Positions 1-13,700 of a stretch of DNA of 64,000 nucleotides are shown in pieces (positions within the stretch are counted from its first letter, which is position 1; every line of letters begins with the position of its first letter). Made by a program: the position numbers and the translations under genes. The notes below the pieces were generated by a model. It saw only the letters and a list, made by a program, of their open reading frames with translations, searched no databases and was not told the DNA's origin. Origin of the DNA: Caprella mutica (taxonomy: Eukaryota > Arthropoda > Malacostraca > Amphipoda > Caprellidae); contig CANNZV010000420.1 in NCBI GenBank assembly GCA_947561585.1, positions 186,001 through 250,000 on the forward strand. Reading direction: 5' to 3'.

Positions 1-3000
1 CATAGTGATATATAATTCAAACGAGAGCATATAGAATTCAATTGTTCGTATAACTAGACAAAGTAATAAAAGATAAGTAATAAAACAGTAAATTCAAGCT
101 CTCCTATAAAAATATAAATCTGTCTCGGGTTTAGACACCTATATTCCATCTACATATTCTTAGAGGAGAACCTCAAATTCTGAAATGTTCTAGAATTCAC
201 TTGTTATGCATTCGTAGAAGTAAGACAAAAAGAAGGTAATTTCAAACCAGAAACAGTAAATAGATTGACAAAAGAAATAATATGAAAGAAAAGAAGAAGA
301 ACGGAGATAAGAACGATAACCGGTTGGAGTTTGAAAAATAACGAAAAAATTGGTCACAAAGTATTATATGAAAATGGATATGAAATAATCACCAGCTTCT
401 TTTCAGAAGATTATGTATGAGGTTTGGACTGATAAAAAATGAGATTGTGGTGGGCTGTAGTACACTGGTTGAAACGGTATAGTTAGGTCTAATGTTGAAA
501 TCTACATCCTGTATCGATATTAAAGATTGAAAATACTGTATTAAAGAACCAGATATTATTCGTAACGAAACTATTTGAAATCAAATAAGAATTTTCTGTT
601 GTATAAATAAATTTAGAAAATTAACATATATCATAGTGATATATAATTCAAACGAGAGCATATAGAATTCAATTGTTCGTATAACTAGACAAAGTAATAA
701 AACATAAGTAATAAAACAGTAAATTCAAGCTCTCCTTTAAAAATATAAATCTGTTTCGGGTATAGAAAACTATATTCCATCTACTTATTCTTAGAGGAGA
801 ACCTCAAATTCTGAAATGTTCTAGAATTAACTTATTATGCATTCGTAGAAGTAAGACAAAGAGAAGGTAATTACAAACCAGATACAGTAAGTAGATTGAC
901 AAAAGAAATAATATGAAAGAAAAGAAGAAGAACGGAGATAAGAACGATAACCGGTTGGAGTTTGAAAAATAACGAAAAAATTGGTCACTAAGTATTATAT
1001 GAAAATGGATATGAAATAATCACCAGCTTCTTCTTAGAAGATTATGTATGAGGTTTGGACTGAAAAAAAATGAGATTGTGGTGGGCTGTAGTACACTGGT
1101 TGAAACGGTATAGTTAGGTCTAATGTTGAAATCTACATCCTGTATCGATATTTAAGATTGAAAATACTGTATTAAAGAACCAGATATTATTCGTAACGAA
1201 ACTATTTGAAATCAAATGAGAATTTGCTATTGTATAAATAAATTTAGAAAATTAACATATATCATAGTGATATATAATTCAAACGAGAGCATATAGAATT
1301 CAATTGTTCGTATAACTAGACAAAGTAATAAAAGATAAGTAATAAAACAGTAAATTCAAGCTCTCCTATAAAAATATAAATCTGTCTCAGGTTTAGACAC
1401 CTATATTCCATCTACATATTCTTAGAGGAGAACCTCAAATTCTGAAATGTTCTAGAATTCACTTGTTATGCATTCGAGAAGTAAGACAAAAAGAAGGTAA
1501 TTTCAAACCAGAAACAGTAAATAGATCGACAAAAGAAATAATATGAAAGAAAAGGAGAAGAATGGAGATAAGAACGATATCCGGTTGGAGTTTGAAAAAT
1601 AACGTAGAAACTGGTCACAAAGTATATATGAAAATGGATATGAAATAATCACCAGCTTCTTTTCAGAAGATTATGTATGAGGTTTGGACTGAAAAAAAAG
1701 GAGAATGTGGTGGGCTGTAGTAAACTGGTTGGAAATGGTATAGTTAGGTCTAATGTTGGAATCTACATCCTGTATCGATATTGAAGATTAAAATTAATGT
1801 ATTAAAGAACCAGATATTATTCGTAACGAAACTATTTGAAATCAAATAAGAATTTCTGTTGTATAAATAAATTTAGAAAATTAACATATATCATAGTGAT
1901 ATATAATTCAAACGAGAGCATATAGAATTCAATTGTTCGTATAACTAGACAAAGTAATAAAACATAAGTAATAAAACAGTAAATTCAAGCTCTCCTTTAA
2001 AAATATAAATCTGTTTCGGGTATAGAAAACTATATTCCATCTACTTATTCTTAGAGGAGAACCTCAAATTCTGAAATGTTCTAGAATTAACTTAATATGC
2101 ATTCGTAGAAGTAAGACAAAGAGAAGGTAATTACAAACCAGATACAGTAAATAGATTGACAAAAGAAATAATATGAAAGAAAAGAAGAAGAACGGAGATA
2201 AGAACAATAACCGGTTGGAGTTTGAAAAATAACGAAAAAATTGGTCACTAAGTATTATATGAAAATGGATATGAAATAATCACCAGCTTCTTCTTAGAAG
2301 ATTATGTATGAGGTTTGGACTGAAAAAAAATGAGATTGTGGTGGGCTGTAGTACACTGGTTGAAACGGTATAGTTAGGTCTAATGTTGAAATCTACATCC
2401 TGTATCGATATTTAAGATTGAAAATACTGTATTAAAGAACCAGATATTATTCGTAACGAAACTATTTGAAATCAAATGAGAATTTGCTATTGTATAAATA
2501 AATTTAGAAAATTAACATATATCATAGTGATATATAATTCAAACGAGAGCATATAGAATTCAATTGTTCGTATAACTAGACAAAGTAATAAAAGATAAGT
2601 AATAAAACAGTAAATTCAAGCTCTCCTATAAAAATATAAATCTGTCTCGGGTTTAGACACCTATATTCCATCTACATATTCTTAGAGGAGAACCTCAAAT
2701 TCTGAAATGTTCTAGAATTCACTTGTTATGCATTCGTAGAAGTAAGACAAAAAGAAGGTAATTTCAAACCAGAAACAGTAAATAGATTGACAAAAGAAAT
2801 AATATGAAAGAAAAGAAGAAGAACGGAGATAAGAACGATAACCGGTTGGAGTTTGAAAAATAACGAAAAAATTGGTCACAAAGTATTATATGAAAATGGA
2901 TATGAAATAATCACCAGCTTCTTTTCAGAAGATTATGTATGAGGTTTGGACTGATAAAAAATGAGATTGTGGTGGGCTGTAGTACACTGGTTGAAACGGT

Positions 3001-4414
3001 ATAGTTAGGTCTAATGTTGAAATCTACATCCTGTATCGATATTAAAGATTGAAAATACTGTATTAAAGAACCAGATATTATTCGTAACGAAACTATTTGA
3101 AATCAAATAAGAATTTTCTGTTGTATAAATAAATTTAGAAAATTAACATATATCATAGTGATATATAATTCAAACGAGAGCATATAGAATTCAATTGTTC
3201 GTATAACTAGACAAAGTAATAAAACATAAGTAATAAAACAGTAAATTCAAGCTCTCCTTTAAAAATATAAATCTGTTTTGGGTTTAGAAAACTATATTCC
3301 ATCTACTTATTCTTAGAGGAGAACCTCAAATTCTGAAATGTTCTAGAATTAACTTATTATGCATTCGTAGAAGTAAGACAAAGAGAAGGTAATTACAAAC
3401 CAGATACAGTAAATAGATTGACAAAAGAAATAATATGAAAGAAAAGAAGAAGAACGGAGATAAGAACGATAACCGGTTGGAGTTTGAAAAATAACGAAAA
3501 AATTGGTCACAAAGTATTATATGAAAATGGATATGAAATAATCACCAGCTTCTTTTCAGAAGATTATGTATGAGGTTTGGACTGAAAAAAAATGAGATTG
3601 TGGTGGGCTGTAGTACACTGGTTGAAACGGTATAGTTAGGTCTAATGTTGAAATCTACATCCTGTATCGATATTAAAGATTGAAAATACTGTATTAATGA
3701 ACCAGATATTATTCGTAACGAAACTATTTGAAATCAAATAAGAATTTTCTGTTGTATAAATAAATTTAGAAAATTAACATATATCATAGTGATATATAAT
3801 TCAAACAAGAGCATATAGAATTCAATTGTTCGTATAACTAGACAAAGTAATAAAACATAAGTAATAAAACAGTAAATTCAAGCTCTCCTTTAAAAATATA
3901 GATCTGTCTCGGGTTTAGACAACAATATTCCATCTACTTATTCTTAGAGGAGAACCTCAAATTCTGAAATGTTCCAGAATTCATTTATTATGCATTCGTA
4001 GAAGTAAGACAAAGAGAAGGTAATTACAAACGAGATACAGTAAATAGATTGACAAAAGAAATAATATGAAAGAAAAGAAGAAGAACGGAGATAAGAACGA
4101 TATCCGGTTGGAGTTTGAAAAATAACGTAGAAACTGGTCACAAAGTATATATGAAAATGGATATGAAATAATCACCAGCTTCTTTTCAGAAGATTATGTA
4201 TGAGGTTTGGACTGAAAAAAAAGGAGAATGTGGTGGGCTGTAGTAAACTGGTTGGAAATGGTATAGATAGGTCTAATGTTGGAATCTACATCCTGTATCG
4301 ATATTAAAGATTAAAATTAATGTATTAAAGAACCAGATATTATTCGTAACGAAATTATTTGAAATCAAATAAGAATTTCTGTTGTATAAATAAATTTAGA
4401 AAATTAACATATAT
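1..4414. repeat. Array domain with alternating A and B monomers
   Basis: Seven monomers that largely alternate between type A (aaaagataag, catctacatattc, ttcacttgttatgc) and type B (gtatagaaaac, ttaacttattatgc, tcactaag). The order is A, B, A-like, B, A, B-like, then a chimera. The third monomer (1263-1891) is A-like but carries the tatccggttgg and gtagaaactgg variants in its second half. The seventh (3785-4414) starts as type D (caaacaagagc, atagatctg) and ends as type E (gtagaaactgg, aagtatatatg). This is an approximate dimeric arrangement, less regular than the 4-mer that follows. Confidence 0.8.
626..644. promoter_or_regulatory. Dyad-symmetric element at monomer junctions (representative)
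   Basis: At nearly every monomer boundary the sequence reads atatatca-tag-tgatatat, a perfect inverted repeat with 8-base arms around a 3-base spacer. This entry marks the first complete copy in the window. It is kept in nearly all monomer types, although a few lose symmetry: tgttatat at 48811 and 57015, tgatctat at 5686, and the T-tail version lacking two bases. Dyads in satellites can bind proteins or mark breakpoints, but no particular factor is indicated here. Other strictly palindromic sites repeated per monomer are aaccggtt (often aactggtt), ttctagaa, gaattc, caattg and atcgat. Confidence 0.4.
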
Positions 4415-7400
4415 CATAGTGATATATAATTCAAACGAGAGCATATAGAATTCAATTGTTCGTATAACTAGACAAAGTAATAAAACATAAGTAATAAAAC
4501 AGTAAATTCAAGCTCTCCTTTAAAAATATAAATCTGTTTCGGGTATAGAAAACTATATTCCATCTACTTATTCTTAGAGGAGAACCTCAAATTCTGAAAT
4601 GTTCTAGAATTAACTTATTATGCATTCGTAGAAGTAAGACAAAGAGAAGGTAATTACAAACCAGATACAGTAAATAGATTGACAAAAGAAATAATATGAA
4701 AGAAATGAAGAAGAACGGAGATAAGAACGATAACCGGTTGGAGTTTGAAAAATAACGAAAAAATTGGTCACTAAGTATTATATGAAAATGGATATGAAAT
4801 AATCACCAGCTTCTTCTTAGAAGATTATGTATGAGGTTTGGACTGAAAAAAAATGAGATTGTGGTGGGCTGTAGTACACTGGTTGAAACGGTATAGTTAG
4901 GTCTAATGTTGAAATCTACATCCTGTATCGATATTTAAGATTGAAAATACTGTATTAAAGAACCAGATATTATTCGTAACGAAACTATTTGAAATCAAAT
5001 GAGAATTTGCTATTGTATAAATAAATTTAGAAAATTAACATATATCATAGTGATATATAATTCAAACGAGAGCATATAGAATTCAATTGTTCGTATAACT
5101 AGACAAAGTAATAAAAGATAAGTAATAAAACAGTAAATTCAAGCTCTCCTATAAAAATATAAATCTGTCTCGGGTTTAGACACCTATATTCCATCTACAT
5201 ATTCTTAGAGGAGAACCTCAAATTCTGAAATGTTCTAGAATTCACTTGTTATGCATTCGTAGAAGTAAGACAAAAAGAAGGTAATTTCAAACCAGAAACA
5301 GTAAATAGATTGACAAAAGAAATAATATGAAAGAAAAGAAGAAGAACGGAGATATGAACGATAACCGGTTGGAGTTTGAAAAATAACGAAAAAATTGGTC
5401 ACAAAGTATTATATGAAAATGGATATGAAATAATCACGAGCTTCTTTTCAGAAGATTATGTATGAGGTTTGGACTGATAAAAAATGAGATTGTGGTGGGC
5501 TGTAGTACACTGGTTGAAACGGTATAGTTATGTCTAATGTTGAAATCTACATCCTGTATCGATATTAAAGATTGAAAATACTGTATTAAAGAACCAGATA
5601 TTATTCGTAACGAAACTATTTGAAATCAAATAAGAATTTTCTGTTGTATAAATAAATTTAGAAAATTAACATATATCATAGTGATCTATAATTCAAACAA
5701 GAGCATATAGAATTCAATTGTTCGTATAACTAGACAAAGTAATAAAACATAAGTAATAAAACAGTAAATTCAAGCTCTCCTTTAAAAATATAGATCTGTC
5801 TCGGGTTTAGACAACTATATTCCATCTACTTATTCTTAGAGGAGAACCTCAAATTCTGAAATGTTCTAGAATTCATTTATTATGCATTCGTAGAAGTAAG
5901 ACAAAGAGAAGGTAATTACAAACGAGATACAGTAAATAGATTGACAAAAGAAATAATATGAAAGAAAAGAAGAAGAACGGAGATAAGAACGATAACCGGT
6001 TGGAGTTTGAAAAATAACGAAAAAATTGGTCACAAAGTATTATATGAAAATGGATATGAAATAATCACCAGCTTCTTTTTAGAAGATTATGTACATATGA
6101 GGTTTGGACTGAAAAAAAATGAGATTGTGGTGGGCTGTAGTACACTGGTTGGAAATAGTATAGTTAGGTCTAATGTTGAAATCTACATCCTGTATCGATA
6201 TTAAAGATTGAAAATACTGTATTAAAGAACCAGATATTATCCGTAACGAAACTATTTGAAATCAAATGAGAATTTGCTGTTGTATAAATAAATTAAGAAA
6301 ATTAACATATATCATAGTGATATATAATTCAAACGAGAGCATATAGAATTCAACTGTTCGTATAACTAGACAAAGAATAAAAGATAAGAAATAAAACAGT
6401 AAATTCAAGCTCTCCTATAAAAATATAAATCTGTTTCGGGTTTAGATACCTATATTCTATCTACTTATTCTTAAAAGAGAACCTCAAATTCTGAAATGTT
6501 CTAGAATTCACTCATTATGCATTCGTAGAAGTAAGACAAAGAGAAGGTAATTACAAACCAGATACAGTAAATAGATTAACAAAAGAAATAATATGAAATA
6601 AATGAAGAAGAATGGAGATAAGAACGATATCCGGTTGGAGTTTGAAAAATAACGTAGAAACTGGTCACAAAGTATATATGAAAATGGATATGAAATAATC
6701 ACCAGCTTCTTTTCAGAAGATTACGTATGAGGTTTGGACTGAAAAAAAAGGAGAATGTGGTGGGCTGTAGTAAACTGGTTGGAAATGGTATAGTTAGGTC
6801 TAATGTTGGAATCTACATCCTGTATCGATATTGAAGATTAAAATTAATGTATTAAAGAACCAGATATTATTCGTAACGAAACTATTTGAAATCAAATAAG
6901 AATTTCTGTTGTATAAATAAATTTAGAAAATTAACATATATCATAGTGATATATAATTCAAACGAGAGCATATAGAATTCAATTGTTCGTATAACTAGAC
7001 AAAGTAATAAAACATAAGTAATAAAACAGTAAATTCAAGCTCTCCTTTAAAAATATAAATCTGTTTCGGGTATAGAAAACTATATTCCATCTACTTATTC
7101 TTAGAGGAGAACCTCAAATTCTGAAATGTTCTAGAATTAACTTATTATGCATTCGTAGAAGTAAGACAAAGAGAAGGTAATTACAAACCAGATACAGTAA
7201 ATAGATTGACAAAAGAAATAATATGAAAGAAAAGAAGAAGAACGGAGATAAGAACGATAACCGGTTGGAGTTTGAAAAATAACGAAAAAATTGGTCACTA
7301 AGTATTATATGAAAATGGATATGAAATAATCACCAGCTTCTTCTTAGAAGATTATGTATGAGGTTTGGACTGAAAAAAAATGAGATTGTGGTGGGCTGTA

Positions 7401-9464
7401 GTACACTGGTTGAAACGGTATAGTTATGTCTAATGTTGAAATCTACATCCTGTATCGATATTTAAGATTGAAAATACTGTATTAAAGAACCAGATATTAT
7501 TCGTAACGAAACTATTTGAAATCAAATGAGAATTTGCTATTGTATAAATAAATTTAGAAAATTAACATATATCATAGTGATATATAATTCAAACGAGAGC
7601 ATATAGAATTCAATTGTTCGTATAACTAGACAAAGTAATAAAAGATAAGTAATAAAACAGTAAATTCAAGCTCTCCTATAAAAATATAAATCTGTCTCGG
7701 GTTTAGACACCTATATTCTATCTACATATTCTTAGAGGAGAACCTCAAATTCTGAAATGTTCTAGAATTCACTTGTTATGCATTCGTAGAAGTAAGACAA
7801 AAAGAAGGTAATTTCAAACCAGAAACAGTAAATAGATTGACAAAAGAAATAATATGAAAGAAAAGAAGAAGAACGGAGATAAGAACGATAACCGGTTGGA
7901 GTTTGAAAAATAACGAAAAAATTGGTCACAAAGTATTATATGAAAATGGATATGAAATAATCACCAGCTTCTTTTCAGAAGATTATGTATGAGGTTTGGA
8001 CTGATAAAAAATGAGATTGTGGTGGGCTGTAGTACACTGGTTGAAACGGTATAGTTAGGTCTAATGTTGAAATCTACATCCTGTATCGATATTAAAGATT
8101 GAAAATACTGTATTAAAGAACCAGATATTATTCGTAACGAAACTATTTGAAATCAAATAAGAATTTTCTGTTGTATAAATAAATTTAGAAAATTAACATA
8201 TATCATAGTGATATATAATTCAAACAAGAGCATATAGAATTCAATCGTTCGTATAACTAGACAAAGTAATAAAACATAAGTAATAAAACAGTAAATGCAA
8301 GCTCTCCTTTAAAAATATAGATCTGTCTCGGGTTTAGACAACTATATTCCATCTACTTATTCTTAGAGGAGAACCTCAAATTCTGAAATGTTCTAGAATT
8401 CATTTATTATGCATTCGTAGAAGTAAGACAAAGAGAAGGTAATTACAAACGAGATACAGTAAATAGATTGACAAAAGAAATAATATGAAAGAAAAGAAGA
8501 AGAACGGAGATAAGAACGATAACCGGTTGGAGTTTGAAAAATAACGAAAAAATTGGTCACAAAGTATTATATGAAAATGGATATGAAATAATCACCAGCT
8601 TCTTTTTAGAAGATTATGTATGAGGTTTGGACTGAAAAAAAATGAGATTGTGGTGGGCTGTAGTACACTGGTTGGAAATGGTATAGTTAGGTCTAATGTT
8701 GAAATCTACATCCTGTATCGATATTAAAGATTGAAAATACTGTATTAAAGAACCAGATATTATTCGTAACGAAACTATTTGAAATCAAATGAGAATTTGC
8801 TGTTGTATAAATAAATTTAGAAAATTAACATATATCATAGTGATATATAATTCAAACGAGAGCATATAGAATTCAACTGTTCGTATAACTAGACAAAGTA
8901 ATAAAAGATAAGAAATAAAACAGTAAATTCAAGCTCTCTCATAAAAATATAAATCTGTCTCGGGTTTAGATACCTATATTCTATCTACTTATTCTTAAAG
9001 GAGAACCTCAAATTCTGAAATGTTCTAGAATTCACTCATTATGCATTCGTAGAAGTTAGACAAAGAGAAGGTAATTACAAACCAGATACAGTAAATAGAT
9101 TGACAAAAGAAATAATATGAAATAAAAGAAGAAGAATGGAGATAAGAACGATATCCGGTTGGAGTTTGAAAAATAACGTAGAAACTGGTCACAAAGTATA
9201 TATGAAAATGGATATGAAATAATCACCAGCTTCTTTTCAGAAGATTATGTATGAGGTTTGGACTGAAAAAAAGGAGAATGTGGTGGGCTGTAGTAAACTG
9301 GTTGGAAATGGTATAGTTAGGTCTAATGTTGGAATCTACATCCTGTATCGATATTAAAGATTAAAATTAATGTATTAAAGAACCAGATATTATTCGTAAC
9401 GAAACTATTTGAAATCAAATAAGAATTTCTGTTGTATAAATAAATTAAGAAAATTAACATATAT
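4415..9464. repeat. Higher-order repeat B-A-D-E, two 4-monomer units
   Basis: Two successive 4-monomer units, 4415-6941 (2527 bp) and 6942-9464 (2523 bp). Each has the order B, A, D, E. D is marked by caaacaagagc, atagatctg and aaacgagatac. E is marked by caactgttcg, aagaaataaaac and the shortened aagtatatatg. Corresponding monomers in the two units are far more alike than neighbours within a unit, which defines a higher-order repeat. The D monomer differs between units at one key place: the copy at 5677-6312 has an extra cata after gattatgta and the copy at 8204-8835 does not. The next monomer (9465) is again B and is followed by an A-like one (10096), so the pattern fades there. Confidence 0.85.
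5962..6204 (+). pseudogene. Open frame kept in one monomer; possible coding fossil in the satellite
   Basis: In the monomer at 5677-6312 a frame is open from just after a TGA (5959-5961) to a TAA at 6202-6204, 80 codons. No ATG lies near its start; the first candidate start is TTG at 6007, which leaves 65 codons. The peptide is mixed and globular-looking (for example NGYEIITSFFLEDYVHMRFG), with no family that I recognise. Almost all other monomers lack the four bases cata after gattatgta, which shifts the frame into an immediate stop. Three others have cata (41855, 44384, 53220) but lose the frame later through a shorter A-run. Either the ancestral monomer contained an exon that decayed, or this monomer regained a frame by chance. 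The lack of a start codon and the single open copy argue against present function. Confidence 0.3.
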
Positions 9465-10726
9465 CATAGTGATATATAATTCAAACGAGAGCATATAGAA
9501 TTCAATTGTTCGTATAACTAGACAAAGTAATAAAACATAAGTAATAAAACAGTAAATTCAAGCTCTCCTTTAAAAATATAAATCTGTTTCGGGTATAGAA
9601 AACTATATTCCATCTACTTATTCTTAGAGGAGAACCTCAAATTCTGAAATGTTCTAGAATTAACTTATTATGCATTCGTAGAAGTAAGACAAAGAGAAGG
9701 TAATTACAAACCAGATACAGTAAGTAGATTGACAAAAGAAATAATATGAAAGAAAAGAAGAAGAACGGAGATAAGAACGATAACCGGTTGGAGTTTGAAA
9801 AATAACGAAAAAATTGGTCACTAAGTATTATATGAAAATGGATATGAAATAATCACCAGCTTCTTCTTAGAAGATTATGTATGAGGTTTGGACTGAAAAA
9901 AAATGAGATTGTGGTGGGCTGTAGTACACTGGTTGAAACGGTATAGTTAGGTCTAATGTTGAAATCTACATCCTGTATCGATATTTAAGATTGAAAATAC
10001 CGTATTAAAGAACCAGATATTATTCTTAACGAAACTATTTGAAATCAAATGAGAATTTGCTCTTGTATAAATAAATTTAGAAAATTAACATATATCATAG
10101 TGATATATAATTCAAACGAGAGCATATAGAATTCAATTGTTCGTATAACTAGACAAAGTAATAAAAGATAAGTAATAAAACAGTAAATTCAAGCTCTCCT
10201 ATAAAAATATAAATCTGTCTCGGGTTTAGACACCTATATTCCATCTACATATTCTTAGAGGAGAACCTCAAATTCTGAAATGTTCTAGAATTCACTTGTT
10301 ATGCATTCGAGAAGTAAGACAAAAAGAAGGTAATTTCAAACCAGAAACAGTAAATAGATCGACAAAAGAAATAATATGAAAGAAAAGGAGAAGAATGGAG
10401 ATAAGAACGATAACTGGTTGGAGTTTGAAAAATAATGAGAAAACTAGTCACAAAGTATTATATGAAAATGGATATGAAATAATCACCAGCTTCTTTTTAG
10501 AAAATTATGTATGAGGTTTGGACTGAAAAAAAATGAGATTGTGGTGGGCTGCAGTACACTGGTTGGAAATGGTATAGTTAGGTCTAGTGTTGGAATCTAC
10601 AACCTGTATCGATATTAAAGATTAAAAATAATGTATTAAAGAACCAGATATTATTCGTAACGAAACTATTTGAAATCAGAAAAGAATTTTCTGTTGTATA
10701 AATAAATTTAGAAAATTAACATATAT

Positions 10727-13700
10727 CATAGTGATATATAATTCAATCGAGAGCATATAGAATTCAATTGTTCGTATAACTAGACAAAGTAATATAACAT
10801 AAGTAATTAAACAGTAAATTCAAGCTCTCCTATAAAAATATAAATCTGTTTCGGGTTTAGACACCTATCTTCTATCTACTTATTCTTAGAGGAGAACCTC
10901 AAATTCTGAAATGTTCTAGAATTCACTCATTATGCATTCGTAGAAGTAAGACAATGAAAAGGTAATTTCAAACCAGATACAGTAAATAGATCGACAAAAG
11001 AAATAATATGAAAGAAAAGAAGAAGAACGGAGATAAGAACGATAACCGGTTGGAGTTTGAAAAATAACGAAAAAATTGGTCACAAAGTATTATATGAAAA
11101 TGGATATAAAATAATCACCAGCTTCTTTTCAGAAGATTATGTATGAGGTTTGGACTGAAAAAAAAGGAGAATGTGGTGGGCTGTAGTAAACTGGTTGGAA
11201 ATGGTATAGTTAGGTCTAATGTTGGAATCTACATCCTGTATCGATATTAAAGATTAAAATTAATGTATTAAAGAACCAGTTATTATTCGTAACGAAACTA
11301 TTTGAAATCAAATAAGAATTTCTGTTGTATAAATAAATTTAGAAAATTAACATATATCATAGTGATATATAATTCAAACGAGAGCATATAGAATTCAATT
11401 GTTCGTATAACTAGACAAAGTAATAAAACATAAGTAATAAAACAGTAAATTCAAGCTCTCCTTTAAAAATATAAATCTGTCTCGGGTTTAGAAAACTATA
11501 TTCCATCTACTTATTCTTAGAGGAGAACCTCAAATTCTGAAATGTTCTAGAATTCACTCATTATGCATTCGTAGAAGTAAGACATAGAGAAGGTAATTTC
11601 AAACCAGAAACAGTAAATAGATCGACAAAAGAAATAATATGAAAGAAAAGGAGAAGAATGGAGATGAGAACGATAACCGGTTGGAGTTTGAAAAATAACG
11701 AGAAAACTGTTCACAAAGTATTATATGAAAATGGATATAAAATAATCACCAGCTTCTTTTTAGAAGATTATGTATGAGGTTTGGACTGAAAAAAGGAGAT
11801 TGTGGTGGGCTGTAGTAAAATGGTTGGAAATGGTATAGTTAGGTCTAATGTTGGAATCTACAACCTGTATCGATATTAAAGATTAAAAATAATGTATTAA
11901 AGAACCAGATATTATTCGTAACGAAACAATTTGAAATCAAATAAGAATTTTCTGTTGTATAAATAAATATAGAAAATTAACATATATCATAGTGATATAT
12001 AATTCAAACGAGAGCATATAGAATTCAATTGTTCGTATAACTAGACAAAGTAATAAAACATAAGTAATAAAACAGTAAATTCAAGCTTTCCTATAAAAAT
12101 ATAAATCTGTTTCGGGTTTAGACACCTATATTTTATCTACTTATTCTTAGAGGAGAACCTCAAATTCTGAAATGTTCTAGAATTCACTCATTATGCATTC
12201 GTAGAAGTAAGACAAAGAGAAGGTAATTTCAAACAAGAAACAGTAAATAGATCGACAAAAGAAATAATATGAAATAAAAGAAGAAGAATGGAGATAAGAA
12301 CGATATCCGGTTGGAGTTTGAAAAATAACGTAGAAACTGGTCACAAAGTATATATGAAAATGGATATGAAATAATCACCAGCTTCTTTTCAGAAGATTAT
12401 GTATGAGGTTTGGACTGAAAAAAAAGGAGAATGTGGTGGGCTGTAGTAAACTGGTTGGAAATGGTATAGTTAGGTCTAATGTTGGAATCTACATCCTGTA
12501 TCGATATTAAAGATTAAAATTAATGTATTAAAGAACCAGATATTATTCGTAACGAAACTATTTGAAATCAAATAAGAATTTCTGTTGTATAAATAAATTT
12601 AGAAAATTAACATATATCATAGTGATATATAATTCAAACGAGAGCATATAGAATTCAATTGTTCGTATAACTAGACAAAGTAATAAAACATAAGTAATAA
12701 AACAGTAAATTCAAGCTCTCCTTTAAAAATATAAATCTGTTTCGGGTATAGAAAACTATATTCCATCTACTTATTCTTAGAGGAGAACCTCAAATTCTGA
12801 AATGTTCTAGAATTAACTTATTATGCATTCGTAGAAGTAAGACAAAGAGAAGGTAATTACAAACCAGATACAGTAAATAGATTGACAAAAGAAATAATAT
12901 GAAAGAAAAGAAGAAGAACGGAGATAAGAACGATAACCGGTTGGAGTTTGAAAAATAACAAAAAATTGGTCACTAAGTATTATATGAAAATGGATATGAA
13001 ATAATCACCAGCTTCTTCTTAGAAGATTATGTATGAGGTTTGGACTGAATAAAAATGAGATTGTGGTGGGCTGTAGTACACTGGTTGAAACGGTATAGTT
13101 AGGTCTAATGTTGAAATCTACATCCTGTATCGATATTTACGATTGAAAATACTGTATTAAAGAACCAGATATTATTCGTAACGAAACTATTTGAAATCGA
13201 ATGAGAATTTGCTATTGTATAAATAAATTTAGAAAATTAACATATATCATAGTGATATATAATTCAATCGAGAGCATATAGAATTCAATTGTTCGTATAA
13301 CTAGACAAAGTAATATAACATAAGTAATTAAACAGTAAATTCAAGCTCTCCTATAAAAATATAAATCTGTTTCGGGTTTAGACACCTATCTTCTATCTAC
13401 TTATTCTTAGAGGAGAACCTCAAATTCTGAAATGTTCTAGAATTCACTCATTATGCATTCGTAGAAGTAAGACAATGAAAAGGTAATTTCAAACCAGATA
13501 CAGTAAATAGATCGACAAAAGAAATAATATGAAAGAAAAGAAGAAGAACGGAGATAAGAACGATAACCGGTTGGAGTTTGAAAAATAACGAAAAAATTGG
13601 TCACAAAGTATTATATGAAAATGGATATAAAATAATCACCAGCTTCTTTTCAGAAGATTATGTATGAGGTTTGGACTGAAAAAAAAGGAGAATGTGGTGG

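Noticed and set aside
49..70. CENP-B-box-like sequence (ttcgtataactag) in each monomer
   Set aside because: Only the half ttcgnnnna fits; the cggg half is absent. No claim of centromere identity can rest on it.
3944..4175. Minus-strand hydrophobic open frames of 60-73 codons recurring in several monomers (also 6508-6702, 28582-28803, 41420-41614)
   Set aside because: They are the same antisense stretch of the satellite, open only in monomers with certain indels. The residue bias (F, L, I, Y, S) is what A-rich sequence yields when read backwards. The copy at 28582 is extended only by running into the transposon end.
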